Assembly: GCA_035758845.1 (NCBI GenBank)
Contig: DASTVZ010000164.1
Location: 1 to 64,000, forward strand
Direction: 5' to 3'
From: JALZOC01 sp035758845
GTDB taxonomy: Bacteria; Acidobacteriota; Vicinamibacteria; Vicinamibacterales; 2-12-FULL-66-21
Length of the DNA stretch: 64,000 bases
Under the pieces are notes generated by a model, which saw nothing but the letters and a program-made list of their open reading frames with translations, had not been told where the DNA came from and did no database searches. The position numbers were made by a program, and so were the translations under genes. Of the stretch, positions 35,322-44,179 are shown one piece after another. The stretch's first letter is position 1; the number at the start of each line of letters is the position of its first letter.

Positions 35322-36082
35322 ATTCGAGTGCACGACCCGCCTTCGCGGCCCTCGCGATATCCATCCGGACCAACTGGCGGATGAAAGCTGCGCTGACGGT
35401 GGCATTGGCAGCGCTCTTCTGCATCCCATACTTCACGCTTCAACATCTACTTCTTTTCCCGGTTCGCACGCTTCCGGTCACGACACTCGATCGAGCGATT
35501 GGCTTCGATCCGAGTTGGGTGTGGGTATATCAGTCGGTCTACCTCCTGCTCGTCCTCATCCCCTGGATGGCAGCAAAGCGCGAAGAACTCGAGTACTACG
35601 CGACCGGATTCATCGTGCTGTGCACCATCGGGTTTCTGTGTTTCTTCCTCATGCCGGTCAGGGGACCGCGCCCCGACAGCGAGGTTACCAATCCGATGTT
35701 CCGCCTTCTTGTCTGGTATGACCGGCCATTGAACTGTTTTCCCTCGTTGCACGTTGGGTTGGCGGTCTACACGATGCTCGTCGCCGCGCACATACTCGGC
35801 ACCACCGCACCACGGACACGGACGCCGATTCTCTCTTTTGGGTGGTTCTGGACGGCGCTCGTCGCATACGCTGCGGTCGCGACGAAACAGCACTATGCGG
35901 TCGATCTCGCCGCTGGTGTCTTGCTGGCCTGCGGCTGTCACTGGTCCACCTGGCACTTCGCGCAAAGGAGCATGGCTCATGCTGAAACGCCAATGGGTGT
36001 GTCTCGCACTTCTCTGCTCAGTCTGGTCGGCAAACACGATCGCGGCGCCGCCGCAGACACCTCCCTCTTCGACCGCTCCTGA
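35318..36082 (+). CDS. PAP2-family membrane phosphatase
   Basis: 254 residues from ATG 35318, with GGAGG 12 bases upstream. Five or six transmembrane helices (VALAALFCIPYFTLQHLLLF, VWVYQSVYLLLVLIPWMA, FIVLCTIGFLCFFLMPV). Phosphatase motifs: VRGPRP, CFPSLHVGL and KQHYAVDLAAG, matching the PSLH and H..D catalytic elements of PAP2/inositol-phosphorylceramide-synthase-like enzymes; the first motif is degenerate. It may dephosphorylate a lipid or transfer a head group. Its last 104 bases overlap the next gene in another frame, so the C-terminal 35 residues may be dispensable. Confidence 0.82.
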   Translation: MNSSARPAFAALAISIRTNWRMKAALTVALAALFCIPYFTLQHLLLFPVRTLPVTTLDRAIGFDPSWVWVYQSVYLLLVLIPWMAAKREELEYYATGFIVLCTIGFLCFFLMPVRGPRPDSEVTNPMFRLLVWYDRPLNCFPSLHVGLAVYTMLVAAHILGTTAPRTRTPILSFGWFWTALVAYAAVATKQHYAVDLAAGVLLACGCHWSTWHFAQRSMAHAETPMGVSRTSLLSLVGKHDRGAAADTSLFDRS

Positions 36083-36608
36083 CGAAGCTGAACACGAGGC
36101 GCTCCGTCGTGTGAAGAGCGGCTACGAGGATGCGATCCGAAATAACCGCATCGACGCGATGGCGCCATATTTCCATTCCGACTTCCACGGCGTGATGGTC
36201 ACCGGCCGCGCCGTCAACAGCTTCGCCGACGTGCAGCAGTACTGGCGTGATATCCGTGGGCTGATCGGCGAAGCCGGCACTTACACGACGACGGTCAATC
36301 CCGAGCGCAGCGTGATAGTCGGCGACCTCGCGCTGGCGCGCGGAACGACCGACGACGTGATCAAGACGAATGATGGTCAGGAATACCGCTACACGGCCTT
36401 TTGGACGGCAACGCTGCAGAAGGAAGGAGGAAGCTGGAAGATACGAACCATTCAAGGGACGATGGATCCAGTCGGTAATCCCTTCGTCCGCGAATTTGGA
36501 AAACGGCTGGTCGTGCGAGTGTCGTCAGCCGTGGGCGCCGCGGGTCTTGTCCTGGGCGCGCTGCTGGGCGCCGTCTGGCAGCGGCGACGGGCAGCCCGGC
36601 TACGCTGA
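35979..36608 (+). CDS. Exported SnoaL/NTF2-like protein with C-terminal anchor
   Basis: 209 residues from ATG 35979 (AAGGAG eight bases upstream), although this lies inside the preceding gene. Signal peptide (WVCLALLCSVWSANTIAAPP). The middle is a DUF4440/SnoaL-type cone fold: GYEDAIRNNRIDAMAPYFHS, then RYTAFWTATLQKEGGSWKIR. The C-terminus has a hydrophobic segment (VGAAGLVLGALLGAVW) and basic tail, an anchor with the tail inside. Such domains act as isomerases, cyclases or binding proteins; no activity is assigned. Last gene of the cluster; it converges with lpd two bases away. Confidence 0.8.
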   Translation: MLKRQWVCLALLCSVWSANTIAAPPQTPPSSTAPDEAEHEALRRVKSGYEDAIRNNRIDAMAPYFHSDFHGVMVTGRAVNSFADVQQYWRDIRGLIGEAGTYTTTVNPERSVIVGDLALARGTTDDVIKTNDGQEYRYTAFWTATLQKEGGSWKIRTIQGTMDPVGNPFVREFGKRLVVRVSSAVGAAGLVLGALLGAVWQRRRAARLR

Positions 36609-36610
36609 CG

Positions 36611-38044
36611 CTACGCTTTCTTCCGCGGCCGGTAGACGTGCGTCGCTTGACCGAAGAACACTTCGGCGGATTCCATAATCGTTTCCGACAATGTCGGGTG
36701 GGGATGGATGGTCATGCGAACGTCTGTGGCGTTTGCTCCCATTTCCACCGCCAGCACGCCTTCAGCGATCAACTCACCTGCGCCAGGCCCGACGATCCCG
36801 ACGCCGAGCACGCGTTCGGTCCTGGGATCGAGAATCAGCTTCGTCATGCCGTCGCTGCGATCGAGCGTCAAGGCGCGACCCGACGCCGCCCAAGGAAAAC
36901 GACTGACCGTCACTTCGCGTTTCTGTTTCTGTGCGTCCGTTTCGGTCAACCCGCACCACGCGAGCTCCGGATCGGTAAACACAACAGCCGGAATCGCGAG
37001 TGGCTCGAACGCCACACGCTCCCCCGCGATCGATTCGACCGCGACGCGCCCCTCGTGTGAGGCCTTGTGCGCAAGCATCGGCTCGCCGACGACGTCGCCG
37101 ATCGCATAGATCGATGGCTCGGCGGTCCGGCGCGCAGGATCGACTTCGATGAAACCGCGCGCGCTGACCTTAACGCGTGTGCGATCGAGACCGGGGACGG
37201 CAGAGTTCGGCCGCCGACCCACCGACACGAGCACCCGATCGAACGTCCGTTCCTTCGGCGCGTCGGCGGGAAGGCCTTCTCCGTCGAACGTCACTGCGAT
37301 GCCATTCTTCCCTTCCTTCATCGCCACGACTTTCGTGTTGAGAAGGACCGCCTGCGACATCGATTCGATGCGGCGGGCGAGAACGTTGACGAGATCGCGA
37401 TCGGCACCGGGCAGCAGCCCAGCGGTCATCTCCACGACCGTGACCTTCGTGCCGAGCGCCGCGTAGACGGTTCCAAGTTCCAGACCGATGTATCCGCCGC
37501 CGACGACGAGCAACGAGCCAGGCACGTCAGGGACTTCGAGCGCGCTGGTCGAATCCATGAGGCGCGGACTCTGCAGCGTCACGCCGGGCAGGGTCGAGGG
37601 ACGCGATCCGGTCGCGATAATCGCATGCTCGAAGGTCAGCGTCTCGGGCTGTGACTGCCCCTCTCGGGTGATCTCGAGCGTGCGCGCATCACGAAACCCC
37701 GCAGTACCCTGGATGTAAGTGATCTTGCGCTGCTTCGAGAGCTGTCCCAGTCCGCCGGTCAACTGATTCACGACCTTCGTCTTGAACGCGCGCAGCTTGT
37801 CGATGTCGATCTTCGGCGCGCCGAACATGACGCCCCAGGCCTCGGCATGTCGTGCCTCATTGAGCACATCGGCAACGTGCAGCAGCGCCTTCGAGGGGAT
37901 ACAGCCGCGATACAGGCACACTCCGCCGGGATTCACCGCCGGGTCGACGAGCGCGACCTGCATGCCGAGATCAGCGGCGTAAAAGGCGGCGGCGTAGCCG
38001 CCCGGGCCCGCACCTATAACGACAACCTGCGTGGATTGAGGCAA
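36611..38044 (-). CDS. lpdA: Dihydrolipoyl dehydrogenase (E3)
   Basis: Class I flavoprotein disulfide reductase of about 477 residues. FAD motif VVVIGAGPGGYAAAFYAADL, redox disulfide GGVCLYRGCIPSK, NAD motif VVGGGYIGLELGTVYAALG and the C-terminal HPHPTLSE (catalytic His) are all present. It re-oxidises dihydrolipoyl groups of the pyruvate dehydrogenase complex. No ATG is available: TTG 38044 has AGGAG nine bases upstream and was chosen, while TTG 38053 directly abuts that AGGAG. Third gene of aceE-aceF-lpd, separated from aceF by 100-110 bases holding a dispersed GC-rich repeat. Confidence 0.95.
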   Translation of the reverse strand: MPQSTQVVVIGAGPGGYAAAFYAADLGMQVALVDPAVNPGGVCLYRGCIPSKALLHVADVLNEARHAEAWGVMFGAPKIDIDKLRAFKTKVVNQLTGGLGQLSKQRKITYIQGTAGFRDARTLEITREGQSQPETLTFEHAIIATGSRPSTLPGVTLQSPRLMDSTSALEVPDVPGSLLVVGGGYIGLELGTVYAALGTKVTVVEMTAGLLPGADRDLVNVLARRIESMSQAVLLNTKVVAMKEGKNGIAVTFDGEGLPADAPKERTFDRVLVSVGRRPNSAVPGLDRTRVKVSARGFIEVDPARRTAEPSIYAIGDVVGEPMLAHKASHEGRVAVESIAGERVAFEPLAIPAVVFTDPELAWCGLTETDAQKQKREVTVSRFPWAASGRALTLDRSDGMTKLILDPRTERVLGVGIVGPGAGELIAEGVLAVEMGANATDVRMTIHPHPTLSETIMESAEVFFGQATHVYRPRKKA

Positions 38045-38083
38045 CTCCGACAACTCCTACTCAGCAGTCCGTTTGCATTTCTC

Positions 38084-38140
38084 ACTGCTCGCGGGGCCCA
38101 ACCCCCGCTCGCTTTCGCTCGGCGACTTCGCGCCTCGCTC
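38084..38140. repeat. Dispersed GC-rich repeat, copy 3 (inverted)
   Basis: GCTCGCGGGGCCCAACCCCC followed by CGCTCGCTTTCGCTC, the reverse complement of the type found before both cluster radical SAM genes. It lies in the aceF-lpd gap. Confidence 0.5.
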
Positions 38141-38152
38141 AGGCCGCAGGCG

Positions 38153-39598
38153 CTACAACGACATCACGAACGGTTGTTCGAGGGCGTCGACGATCCAGCG
38201 CAGGAATCGCGCGCCATCGGCGCCATCAATCACTCGGTGGTCGTACGAGAGCGAGAGAGGAAGCATCAGGCGCGGCTGAAAGCTCGTGCCGTCGTAAACC
38301 GGTTCGAAGCCGCCGCGCGAAATGCCGAGGATCGCGACCTCAGGCCAATTGACAATCGGGGTGAACGAGGTGCCGCCGATGCCGCCGAGATTGGTGATCG
38401 TGAACCCGCCGCCCTGCATCTCGTCGAGCGACAGCTTGCCGGCACGCGCTTTCTCCGACACATTGGCCAGATCGACGGCGAGTTCGATAACCCCTTTATG
38501 ATCGACATCGCGAATCACCGGGACCAGCAATCCACGCGGCGTATCCACCGCGACGCCGACGTGCACGGACTTGCGATAGACGATTTCGTTGCGCGCCATG
38601 TCGGCCGACGCGTTGAATTGCGGAAATCGCCGCAGCGCGGTCGCCGTGATCTTCAACGCGATCGCCGTCATCGTCAGCTTGCCACCGGCCTTTTCCGCCT
38701 GGGCGCCGTACTTCTTCCGGAGTTCCTCGACCGCAGTGATGTCCGCTTTGTCGTGCTGGGTGACGTGAGGAATTTGATTCCACGCGGAACTGAGGTGCTC
38801 CGCCGTTTTCCGGCGGATGTTGCTCATCGGCTTCCGTTCAATTTCTCCCCACTTGGTGAAGTCAGGGAGCGCGCCCGCAGCGGCGGTGGCAGGAGCTCCG
38901 CCACCGGCAAGCGCGCCACGGACGAATGCCTGCACGTCATCAGTGCTGATGCGTCCGCCCTGACCGCTGCCCGGCACGCGGCGGATGTCGACACCGAGTT
39001 CGCGAGCGAGCCGGCGCACCGATGGCGCGGCCGGCGCGGCTGGTCCTTGATCGACAGTCTCGGCTGACGCGGCCGGCGCCGGAGTTGCGCGCGCGCCGCG
39101 ACTGATGTCGACGACCTCTCCACGCCGCGGCTTGGATTCCGGTGCCGGCTCGGCCTGTTGCGCCTCTGGCTGATCGGCAAGCCCCTGGCCGGCGTCTTCC
39201 TTGGCCCGCTTCGCGCCACCGCTGCTCGCGGCGGCTTCACCTTGCCCGGGCGATTTCTGACTCAATCCGCCTTCGACAGCAGCACCCGCCGGCTGCGGCT
39301 TCGGTTTTGCGCCTTCGTCACCCGCCGGTTTCGCCGTGGCGGCCTTCGCCGCGCCCGCGCCGCCGTCCTCGACGGTGAGCACCACCTGACCGACCTTGAT
39401 TCGCTCGCCCTGCTTGACGCGGATGTCCTTGACCGTCCCCGCCACGCTCGAAGGCACTTCGATCGTGGCTTTGTCGGTTTCCAATTCGAGAACTGGTTGA
39501 TCTTTCGCGACCGAATCGCCGGGAGAGACGAGCACACGAACGACGTCACCGGCGGTGACGTTCTCGCCGAGCTCGGGCAGAGTGAAATCTGTCGACAT
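38153..39598 (-). CDS. aceF: Pyruvate dehydrogenase E2 (dihydrolipoamide acetyltransferase)
   Basis: 481 residues. One N-terminal lipoyl domain with the lipoylation site LELETDKATIEVPSS, a long Ala/Pro/Gly/Lys-rich linker, a peripheral subunit-binding domain (VRRLARELGVDIRRVPGSGQ) and the catalytic core with HVGVAVDTPRGLLVPVIRDV and the active-site SLSYDHRVIDGADGARFL. It transfers acetyl from lipoamide to CoA. Having a single lipoyl domain rather than the three of enterics is common outside gammaproteobacteria. It starts six bases after the aceE stop, so the two are cotranscribed. The modification needs LipA, encoded at 24.5 kb. Confidence 0.95.
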   Translation of the reverse strand: MSTDFTLPELGENVTAGDVVRVLVSPGDSVAKDQPVLELETDKATIEVPSSVAGTVKDIRVKQGERIKVGQVVLTVEDGGAGAAKAATAKPAGDEGAKPKPQPAGAAVEGGLSQKSPGQGEAAASSGGAKRAKEDAGQGLADQPEAQQAEPAPESKPRRGEVVDISRGARATPAPAASAETVDQGPAAPAAPSVRRLARELGVDIRRVPGSGQGGRISTDDVQAFVRGALAGGGAPATAAAGALPDFTKWGEIERKPMSNIRRKTAEHLSSAWNQIPHVTQHDKADITAVEELRKKYGAQAEKAGGKLTMTAIALKITATALRRFPQFNASADMARNEIVYRKSVHVGVAVDTPRGLLVPVIRDVDHKGVIELAVDLANVSEKARAGKLSLDEMQGGGFTITNLGGIGGTSFTPIVNWPEVAILGISRGGFEPVYDGTSFQPRLMLPLSLSYDHRVIDGADGARFLRWIVDALEQPFVMSL

Positions 39599-39604
39599 AG
39601 TTGT

Positions 39605-42280
39605 TCAGCTTTTCGCCGGATTCAACTTCTCCGGATTAATGTCCAGATCCTTGATCGCCTGCGCGACGATCTTTCGATCGAGCTGGCCCTCGTGCGCCAG
39701 TTCAGCCAGAGTCGCGAGCGTCACGAACCGCGCATCGACCTCGAAGAAGTTTCTGAGGCGGGCGCGGTCTTCGCTGCGGCCGAAGCCATCAGTGCCAAGC
39801 GAACGCATGCGGCGAGGCATCCATTGGTCGACCGAGTCAGGCAGGACCTTCAGGTAATCAGACGCCGCGACGAGCACGCCGGGGGCATCCTTCAGGCACT
39901 GCGCGACGTACGAAACTTTCGGCGCGTCGCCGGGATGCAGCATGTTCCATCGGTCGCAGGCGTGCCCGTCGCGATACAACTCCTGATATGACGTGACGCT
40001 CCAGACATCAGCCGCAACATTGTATTTTTCGAGCATCGTCTGTGCGGCCAGCACCTCGTTCAGAATCGCTCCGCTGCCAAACAACTGGGCGCGCAACTTC
40101 GCCTTCGGATTTGCTGTCGGACGCAGCCGATACATGCCCTTGATGATGCCCTCGCGCGCGCCTTCCGGCATCGGCGGCATCTCATACTGCTCGTTCATCA
40201 CGGTCAAGTAATAGAAGATACTTTCCTGATCGCGATACATGCGACGGATGCCGTCCTGGATGATTACCGCCAGCTCGTAGGCGTAGGCGGGATCGTAGGA
40301 GAGGCAGTTCGGCGTCGCGAGCGAGTAGACGTGCGTGTGGCCGTCCTGATGCTGCAATCCCTCGCCGGCAAGCGTCGTCCGGCCCGCGGTCGCGCCAACG
40401 AGGAACCCCCGGACGCGTGAATCCGCGGCGGCCCAAATGAGATCGGCGACGCGCTGGAAGCCGAACATCGAATAGTAAATGAAGAACGGAATCATGTTGA
40501 CGCCGTGCGTCGCGTAGGCAGTGCCCGCCGCGATGAACGACGACATCGAGCCCGCTTCGGTGATCCCTTCCTCGAGGATCTGCCCGTTCTGCGCCTCCTT
40601 GTAATAAAGGAGGGTATCCATGTCGACCGGTTCGTACTTTTGTCCCACGTGCGAGTAGATGCCAATCGCGCGGAACAGCGATTCCATTCCGAACGTCCGC
40701 GCCTCGTCGGGGATGATCGGCACGATCAGCTCGCCAATCTCCTTGTCACGAAGCAGCTTCGCCAGGATTCGCACGAACACCATCGTGGTCGAGGCCTTGC
40801 GCCCCTCGGTTCCCTTGTAGAACTCCTCGAACAGCGGTTCGATTGGCGCATTGAGCGGCTCGACGCGAACCGAGCGCGACGGCACGTAGCCGCCGAGCGC
40901 CTTACGTCGTTCACGCAAATACTGCAGTTCAGGGCTGTCGTCTGGCGGCCGATAGAAGGGTGCGTCCGCGATCTCGTCGTCCGAAATAGGAATGCCGAAT
41001 CGTGTGCGGAAGATTCGCAGATCCGATTCGTTCATTTTCTTCTGCTGGTGAGTAATGTTCTTGCCTTCGCCGGCTTCGCCAAGGCCGTAGCCCTTGATCG
41101 TGCGCGCCAGAATGACGGTCGGTTGGCCGGTCGTTTCGAGTGCGGCCTTATAGGCGTTGTACACCTTTACTGGATCGTGGCCGCCGAGACGCAGTTTCTT
41201 CAACTGCTCGTCGGACAGGTGCTTGACCATCTCGAGCAGACGCGGATCCGCGCCGAAGAAGTGCTCGCGCATGTATGCGCCGTCTTCGACCGCGTACTTC
41301 TGATATTGGCCGTCGACGATCTCGCCCATCCGTCGGACGAGCACGCCATCGCGATCCGCCGCGAGCAGCGGATCCCAGTCCGAGCCCCAAATCGTTTTGA
41401 TCACGTTCCAGCCGGCGCCGCGGAAGATCGCCTCGAGTTCCTGGATGATCTGGCCGTTGCCACGCACAGGGCCATCAAGCCGCTGGAGGTTGCAGTTGAT
41501 GACGAAGATCAGGTTGTCGAGTTTTTCCCGCGCTGCCAGGCCGATTGCACCAAGCGATTCGGGCTCATCGGTTTCACCATCGCCGAGGAACGCCCACACT
41601 TTCGAACTGATCGTCTTCTTCAGGCCGCGATCTTCCAGGTAGCGATTGAACCGTGCCTGATAGATCGACATGATCGGGCCGAGACCCATCGAGACGGTCG
41701 GATATTCCCAAAAGTCGGGCATCAGCCATGGATGCGGGTACGACGACAATCCACCACCTGGCGCGAGCTCACGCCTGAAGTTGTGCAGTTTCTCCACAGG
41801 GATGCGCCCTTCAAGGTAGGCGCGTGCGTACATCCCTGGCGACGCGTGTCCCTGGAAGTAGATGATGTCGCCGCCACCGTCCTTGTTTTTTCCCTTGAAG
41901 AAGTGATTGAAGCCGACCTCGTAGAGCGTGGCCGCCGATGCGTAGGTGGAGATGTGGCCGCCGATGCCGTCCGATGCCCGATTGGCGCGAACGACCATCG
42001 CCATGGCGTTCCACCGGACCAGACTCTTGATGCGGCGCTCGATTTCCTGACTGCCCGGCAGCGGTGTCTCGTCTTCGACGCGGATCGTGTTGATGTAAGG
42101 CGTCACCGCGCTGAACGGCAGGTTGACACCCGATGCGCGCGCGTACTCGCGCAATGACGAAAGCAGGCGGTGCACCCGGTCGCGATCGCCCTGCTGGATG
42201 ACGTAGTCGAGCGACTCACGCCACTCGCGTTGCTCTAGGGCTTCGAGCTCGGGATTGTCTTGGGGTGCGATATTTCTCAT
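39605..42280 (-). CDS. aceE: Pyruvate dehydrogenase E1, homodimeric type
   Basis: 891 residues, full length for homodimeric E1. The thiamine diphosphate motif is GDGETDEPESLGAIGLAARE with the later NN-like VINCNLQRLDGPVRGNGQ. Other family stretches: NAMAMVVRANRASDGIGGHI, GHASPGMYARAYLEGRIP and GATAGRTTLAGEGLQHQDGH. It decarboxylates pyruvate and acetylates the lipoyl group on AceF. ATG 42280 has GAGGAAG eight bases upstream. First gene of the operon, divergent from the metallopeptidase gene across 105 bases. A long antisense open frame across this gene is a by-product of its codon bias. Confidence 0.97.
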   Translation of the reverse strand: MRNIAPQDNPELEALEQREWRESLDYVIQQGDRDRVHRLLSSLREYARASGVNLPFSAVTPYINTIRVEDETPLPGSQEIERRIKSLVRWNAMAMVVRANRASDGIGGHISTYASAATLYEVGFNHFFKGKNKDGGGDIIYFQGHASPGMYARAYLEGRIPVEKLHNFRRELAPGGGLSSYPHPWLMPDFWEYPTVSMGLGPIMSIYQARFNRYLEDRGLKKTISSKVWAFLGDGETDEPESLGAIGLAAREKLDNLIFVINCNLQRLDGPVRGNGQIIQELEAIFRGAGWNVIKTIWGSDWDPLLAADRDGVLVRRMGEIVDGQYQKYAVEDGAYMREHFFGADPRLLEMVKHLSDEQLKKLRLGGHDPVKVYNAYKAALETTGQPTVILARTIKGYGLGEAGEGKNITHQQKKMNESDLRIFRTRFGIPISDDEIADAPFYRPPDDSPELQYLRERRKALGGYVPSRSVRVEPLNAPIEPLFEEFYKGTEGRKASTTMVFVRILAKLLRDKEIGELIVPIIPDEARTFGMESLFRAIGIYSHVGQKYEPVDMDTLLYYKEAQNGQILEEGITEAGSMSSFIAAGTAYATHGVNMIPFFIYYSMFGFQRVADLIWAAADSRVRGFLVGATAGRTTLAGEGLQHQDGHTHVYSLATPNCLSYDPAYAYELAVIIQDGIRRMYRDQESIFYYLTVMNEQYEMPPMPEGAREGIIKGMYRLRPTANPKAKLRAQLFGSGAILNEVLAAQTMLEKYNVAADVWSVTSYQELYRDGHACDRWNMLHPGDAPKVSYVAQCLKDAPGVLVAASDYLKVLPDSVDQWMPRRMRSLGTDGFGRSEDRARLRNFFEVDARFVTLATLAELAHEGQLDRKIVAQAIKDLDINPEKLNPAKS

Positions 42281-42385
42281 GAGGTTGCTTCCTCGGGAGT
42301 CGACGGGAGTACTTACCCCCTTTGTCGTCTACAGTCCTGACCTACAATCCTTTATTGTATTCCCGCGTCTATTGGATGGCTAATC

Positions 42386-44125
42386 ATGTGTCTTATGCGT
42401 AACGCATATGTCTTCTTTCTCTTGCCACTTGCCGCCGCAGGGTTGCTTGCGGCTACGGGAGACGTTCCTGTGAACGATTCGGTCCAGACTCAGGAAGCTG
42501 TTCCTTCGCCGCGCGAGGTGGTCACCATGGCCGGCCGGTTCGCGCCCGCAGAAATCCGTGCTGACCTGTCCGCGCTGCCGGCCAACGAACGCCGCGCGCT
42601 GGCAAAGCTCGTCGATGCCGCGCGGTTGATGGATAGCCTGTTTCTCCGTCAGGTATGGGCAGGAAACGACGCGATGCTGCAGGAGCTGTCGCATGATGCG
42701 CTGGTTCGCTCACGTGGGTCGAGTGCGGCGCCAGCGTCGGAAGCGGCCGTCGCGAGGCTCCATTACTTCTTGATCAACAAAGGCCCATGGTCGCGGCTCG
42801 ATCACCACCGCGTCTTCATCCCCGGGGCACCGGCCAAGCCCGAAGGGGGGAACTTCTATCCGGCTGGCGCGACCAAGGCCGAAATCCAGCGCTGGCTCGA
42901 TTCACTGACCGGTGACGAGAAGACGCGCGCGACCGGATTTTTTACGACGATTCGTCGCACGCCGGGAGGCGGCTTCTCTGCGGTTCCCTACAGCGTCGAG
43001 TATCAGGGGGAACTCGCGCGCGCGGCCACACTCCTGCGCGAGGCAGCCGAACTGACGACGCAGCCAACGTTGAAACGCTTTCTGACGACTCGCGCCGAGG
43101 CGTTCCTGAACGACGACTACTACGCTAGCGACGTCGCGTGGATGGAGCTCGACGCGTCCATCGAGCCAACCATCGGCCCGTATGAGGTTTACGAGGACGA
43201 ATGGTTCAATTTCAAGGCCGCATTTGAAGCGTTCATCACCATCCGCGACGAAGCCGAATCGAAAAGACTGCAGTCGTTCTCCGCCCACCTGCAGGAACTC
43301 GAAAACGCGCTTCCAATCGATCCGAAGTATCGCAATCCCCAGCTTGGCGCACTCGCGCCGATCCGCGTCGTCAATGTCGTGTTCAGCGCCGGAGACGGCA
43401 ACCGCGGCGTGCAGACCGCGGCGTTCAACCTCCCCAACGACGAGCGCGTGGTCAAAGAAAAGGGCACGAAGCGCGTGATGCTGAAGAACATGCAGGACGC
43501 AAAGTTCAATCGCGTCCTCGTTCCCATCAGCAAGGTCGCACTCGCCGCCGCCGACCAGAAGAACGTGGCATTCGATGCGTTCTTCACGCACATCCTGATG
43601 CACGAGCTGATGCACGGCCTTGGGCCTCACAACATCAGCGTCGGCGGACGATCGACGACGGTGCGCCAGGAGTTGAAAGAACTCTATAGCGCGATCGAGG
43701 AGGCGAAGGCCGACATCTCAGGCCTCTGGGCACTGCGGCAGCTGGCGGATCGAAAGCTCATCGATCCATCGATCACGAGGACGATGTACACGACGTTTCT
43801 CGCCTCGGCCTTCCGCTCGATCCGATTCGGGATCAACGAAGCACACGGCCGCGGCATCGCCGTGCAATTGAACTACCTGCTCGACGCTGGCGCATTCAAG
43901 GTGCTTCCCGGTGGCACGTTTGCCGTCGACGATGTGAAGATTGCCGATGCCGTCACGTCGCTCACACGCGACATCATGACGTTTCAGGCGGAAGGAAATT
44001 ACGCCAAAGCGAAAGACCTGCTCGATCGTCTTGGCGTCGTCAGACCTCCAGTGCAGAAAGTCCTCGATCGTTTGACCAATGTACCGGTCGATATCGAGCC
44101 GAACTTCAGCTCATCCGTTCAGTAA
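42386..44125 (+). CDS. Exported M49-like (DPP III-like) zinc peptidase
   Basis: 579 residues. Hydrophobic leader (VFFLLPLAAAGLLAATGD). The zinc motif HELMH begins at residue 406 (LMHELMHGLGPHNISVGG), with EEAKADISGLWALRQL (third ligand Glu) about 31 residues later. This HExxH...EEAKAD arrangement and the overall length resemble bacterial M49/dipeptidyl-peptidase-III-like proteins, although classical DPP III has HEXXGH instead. Probably periplasmic or surface-associated and acting on small peptides. ATG 42386 was used; another ATG three codons on is possible. It stands alone, divergent from aceE. Confidence 0.8.
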   Translation: MCLMRNAYVFFLLPLAAAGLLAATGDVPVNDSVQTQEAVPSPREVVTMAGRFAPAEIRADLSALPANERRALAKLVDAARLMDSLFLRQVWAGNDAMLQELSHDALVRSRGSSAAPASEAAVARLHYFLINKGPWSRLDHHRVFIPGAPAKPEGGNFYPAGATKAEIQRWLDSLTGDEKTRATGFFTTIRRTPGGGFSAVPYSVEYQGELARAATLLREAAELTTQPTLKRFLTTRAEAFLNDDYYASDVAWMELDASIEPTIGPYEVYEDEWFNFKAAFEAFITIRDEAESKRLQSFSAHLQELENALPIDPKYRNPQLGALAPIRVVNVVFSAGDGNRGVQTAAFNLPNDERVVKEKGTKRVMLKNMQDAKFNRVLVPISKVALAAADQKNVAFDAFFTHILMHELMHGLGPHNISVGGRSTTVRQELKELYSAIEEAKADISGLWALRQLADRKLIDPSITRTMYTTFLASAFRSIRFGINEAHGRGIAVQLNYLLDAGAFKVLPGGTFAVDDVKIADAVTSLTRDIMTFQAEGNYAKAKDLLDRLGVVRPPVQKVLDRLTNVPVDIEPNFSSSVQ

Positions 44126-44150
44126 AGGTAAAAGGCGTATCCTTTGCTTT

Positions 44151-44166
44151 TGGCACGCGCGTTGCC
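44151..44166 (+). promoter_or_regulatory. Consensus sigma-54 promoter
   Basis: TGGCACGCGCGTTGCC matches TGGCACG-N4-TTGC at every fixed position. The predicted start of transcription (about 44177) lies only three bases before the ATG at 44180. No GCCGG-N4-CCGGC palindrome was seen upstream, so the activator may differ from that of the neighbouring units. Confidence 0.7.
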
Positions 44167-44179
44167 ACTTCTACCCTTC

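Noticed and set aside
37847..39067. 406-residue plus-strand frame across lpd and aceF
   Set aside because: Shadow of aceF codons; crosses the intergenic repeat and has no motif.
40505..42157. 550-residue open frame antisense to aceE
   Set aside because: Lies wholly over a full-length, motif-complete aceE on the other strand; Arg/His-rich low-complexity translation typical of GC-rich antisense frames.
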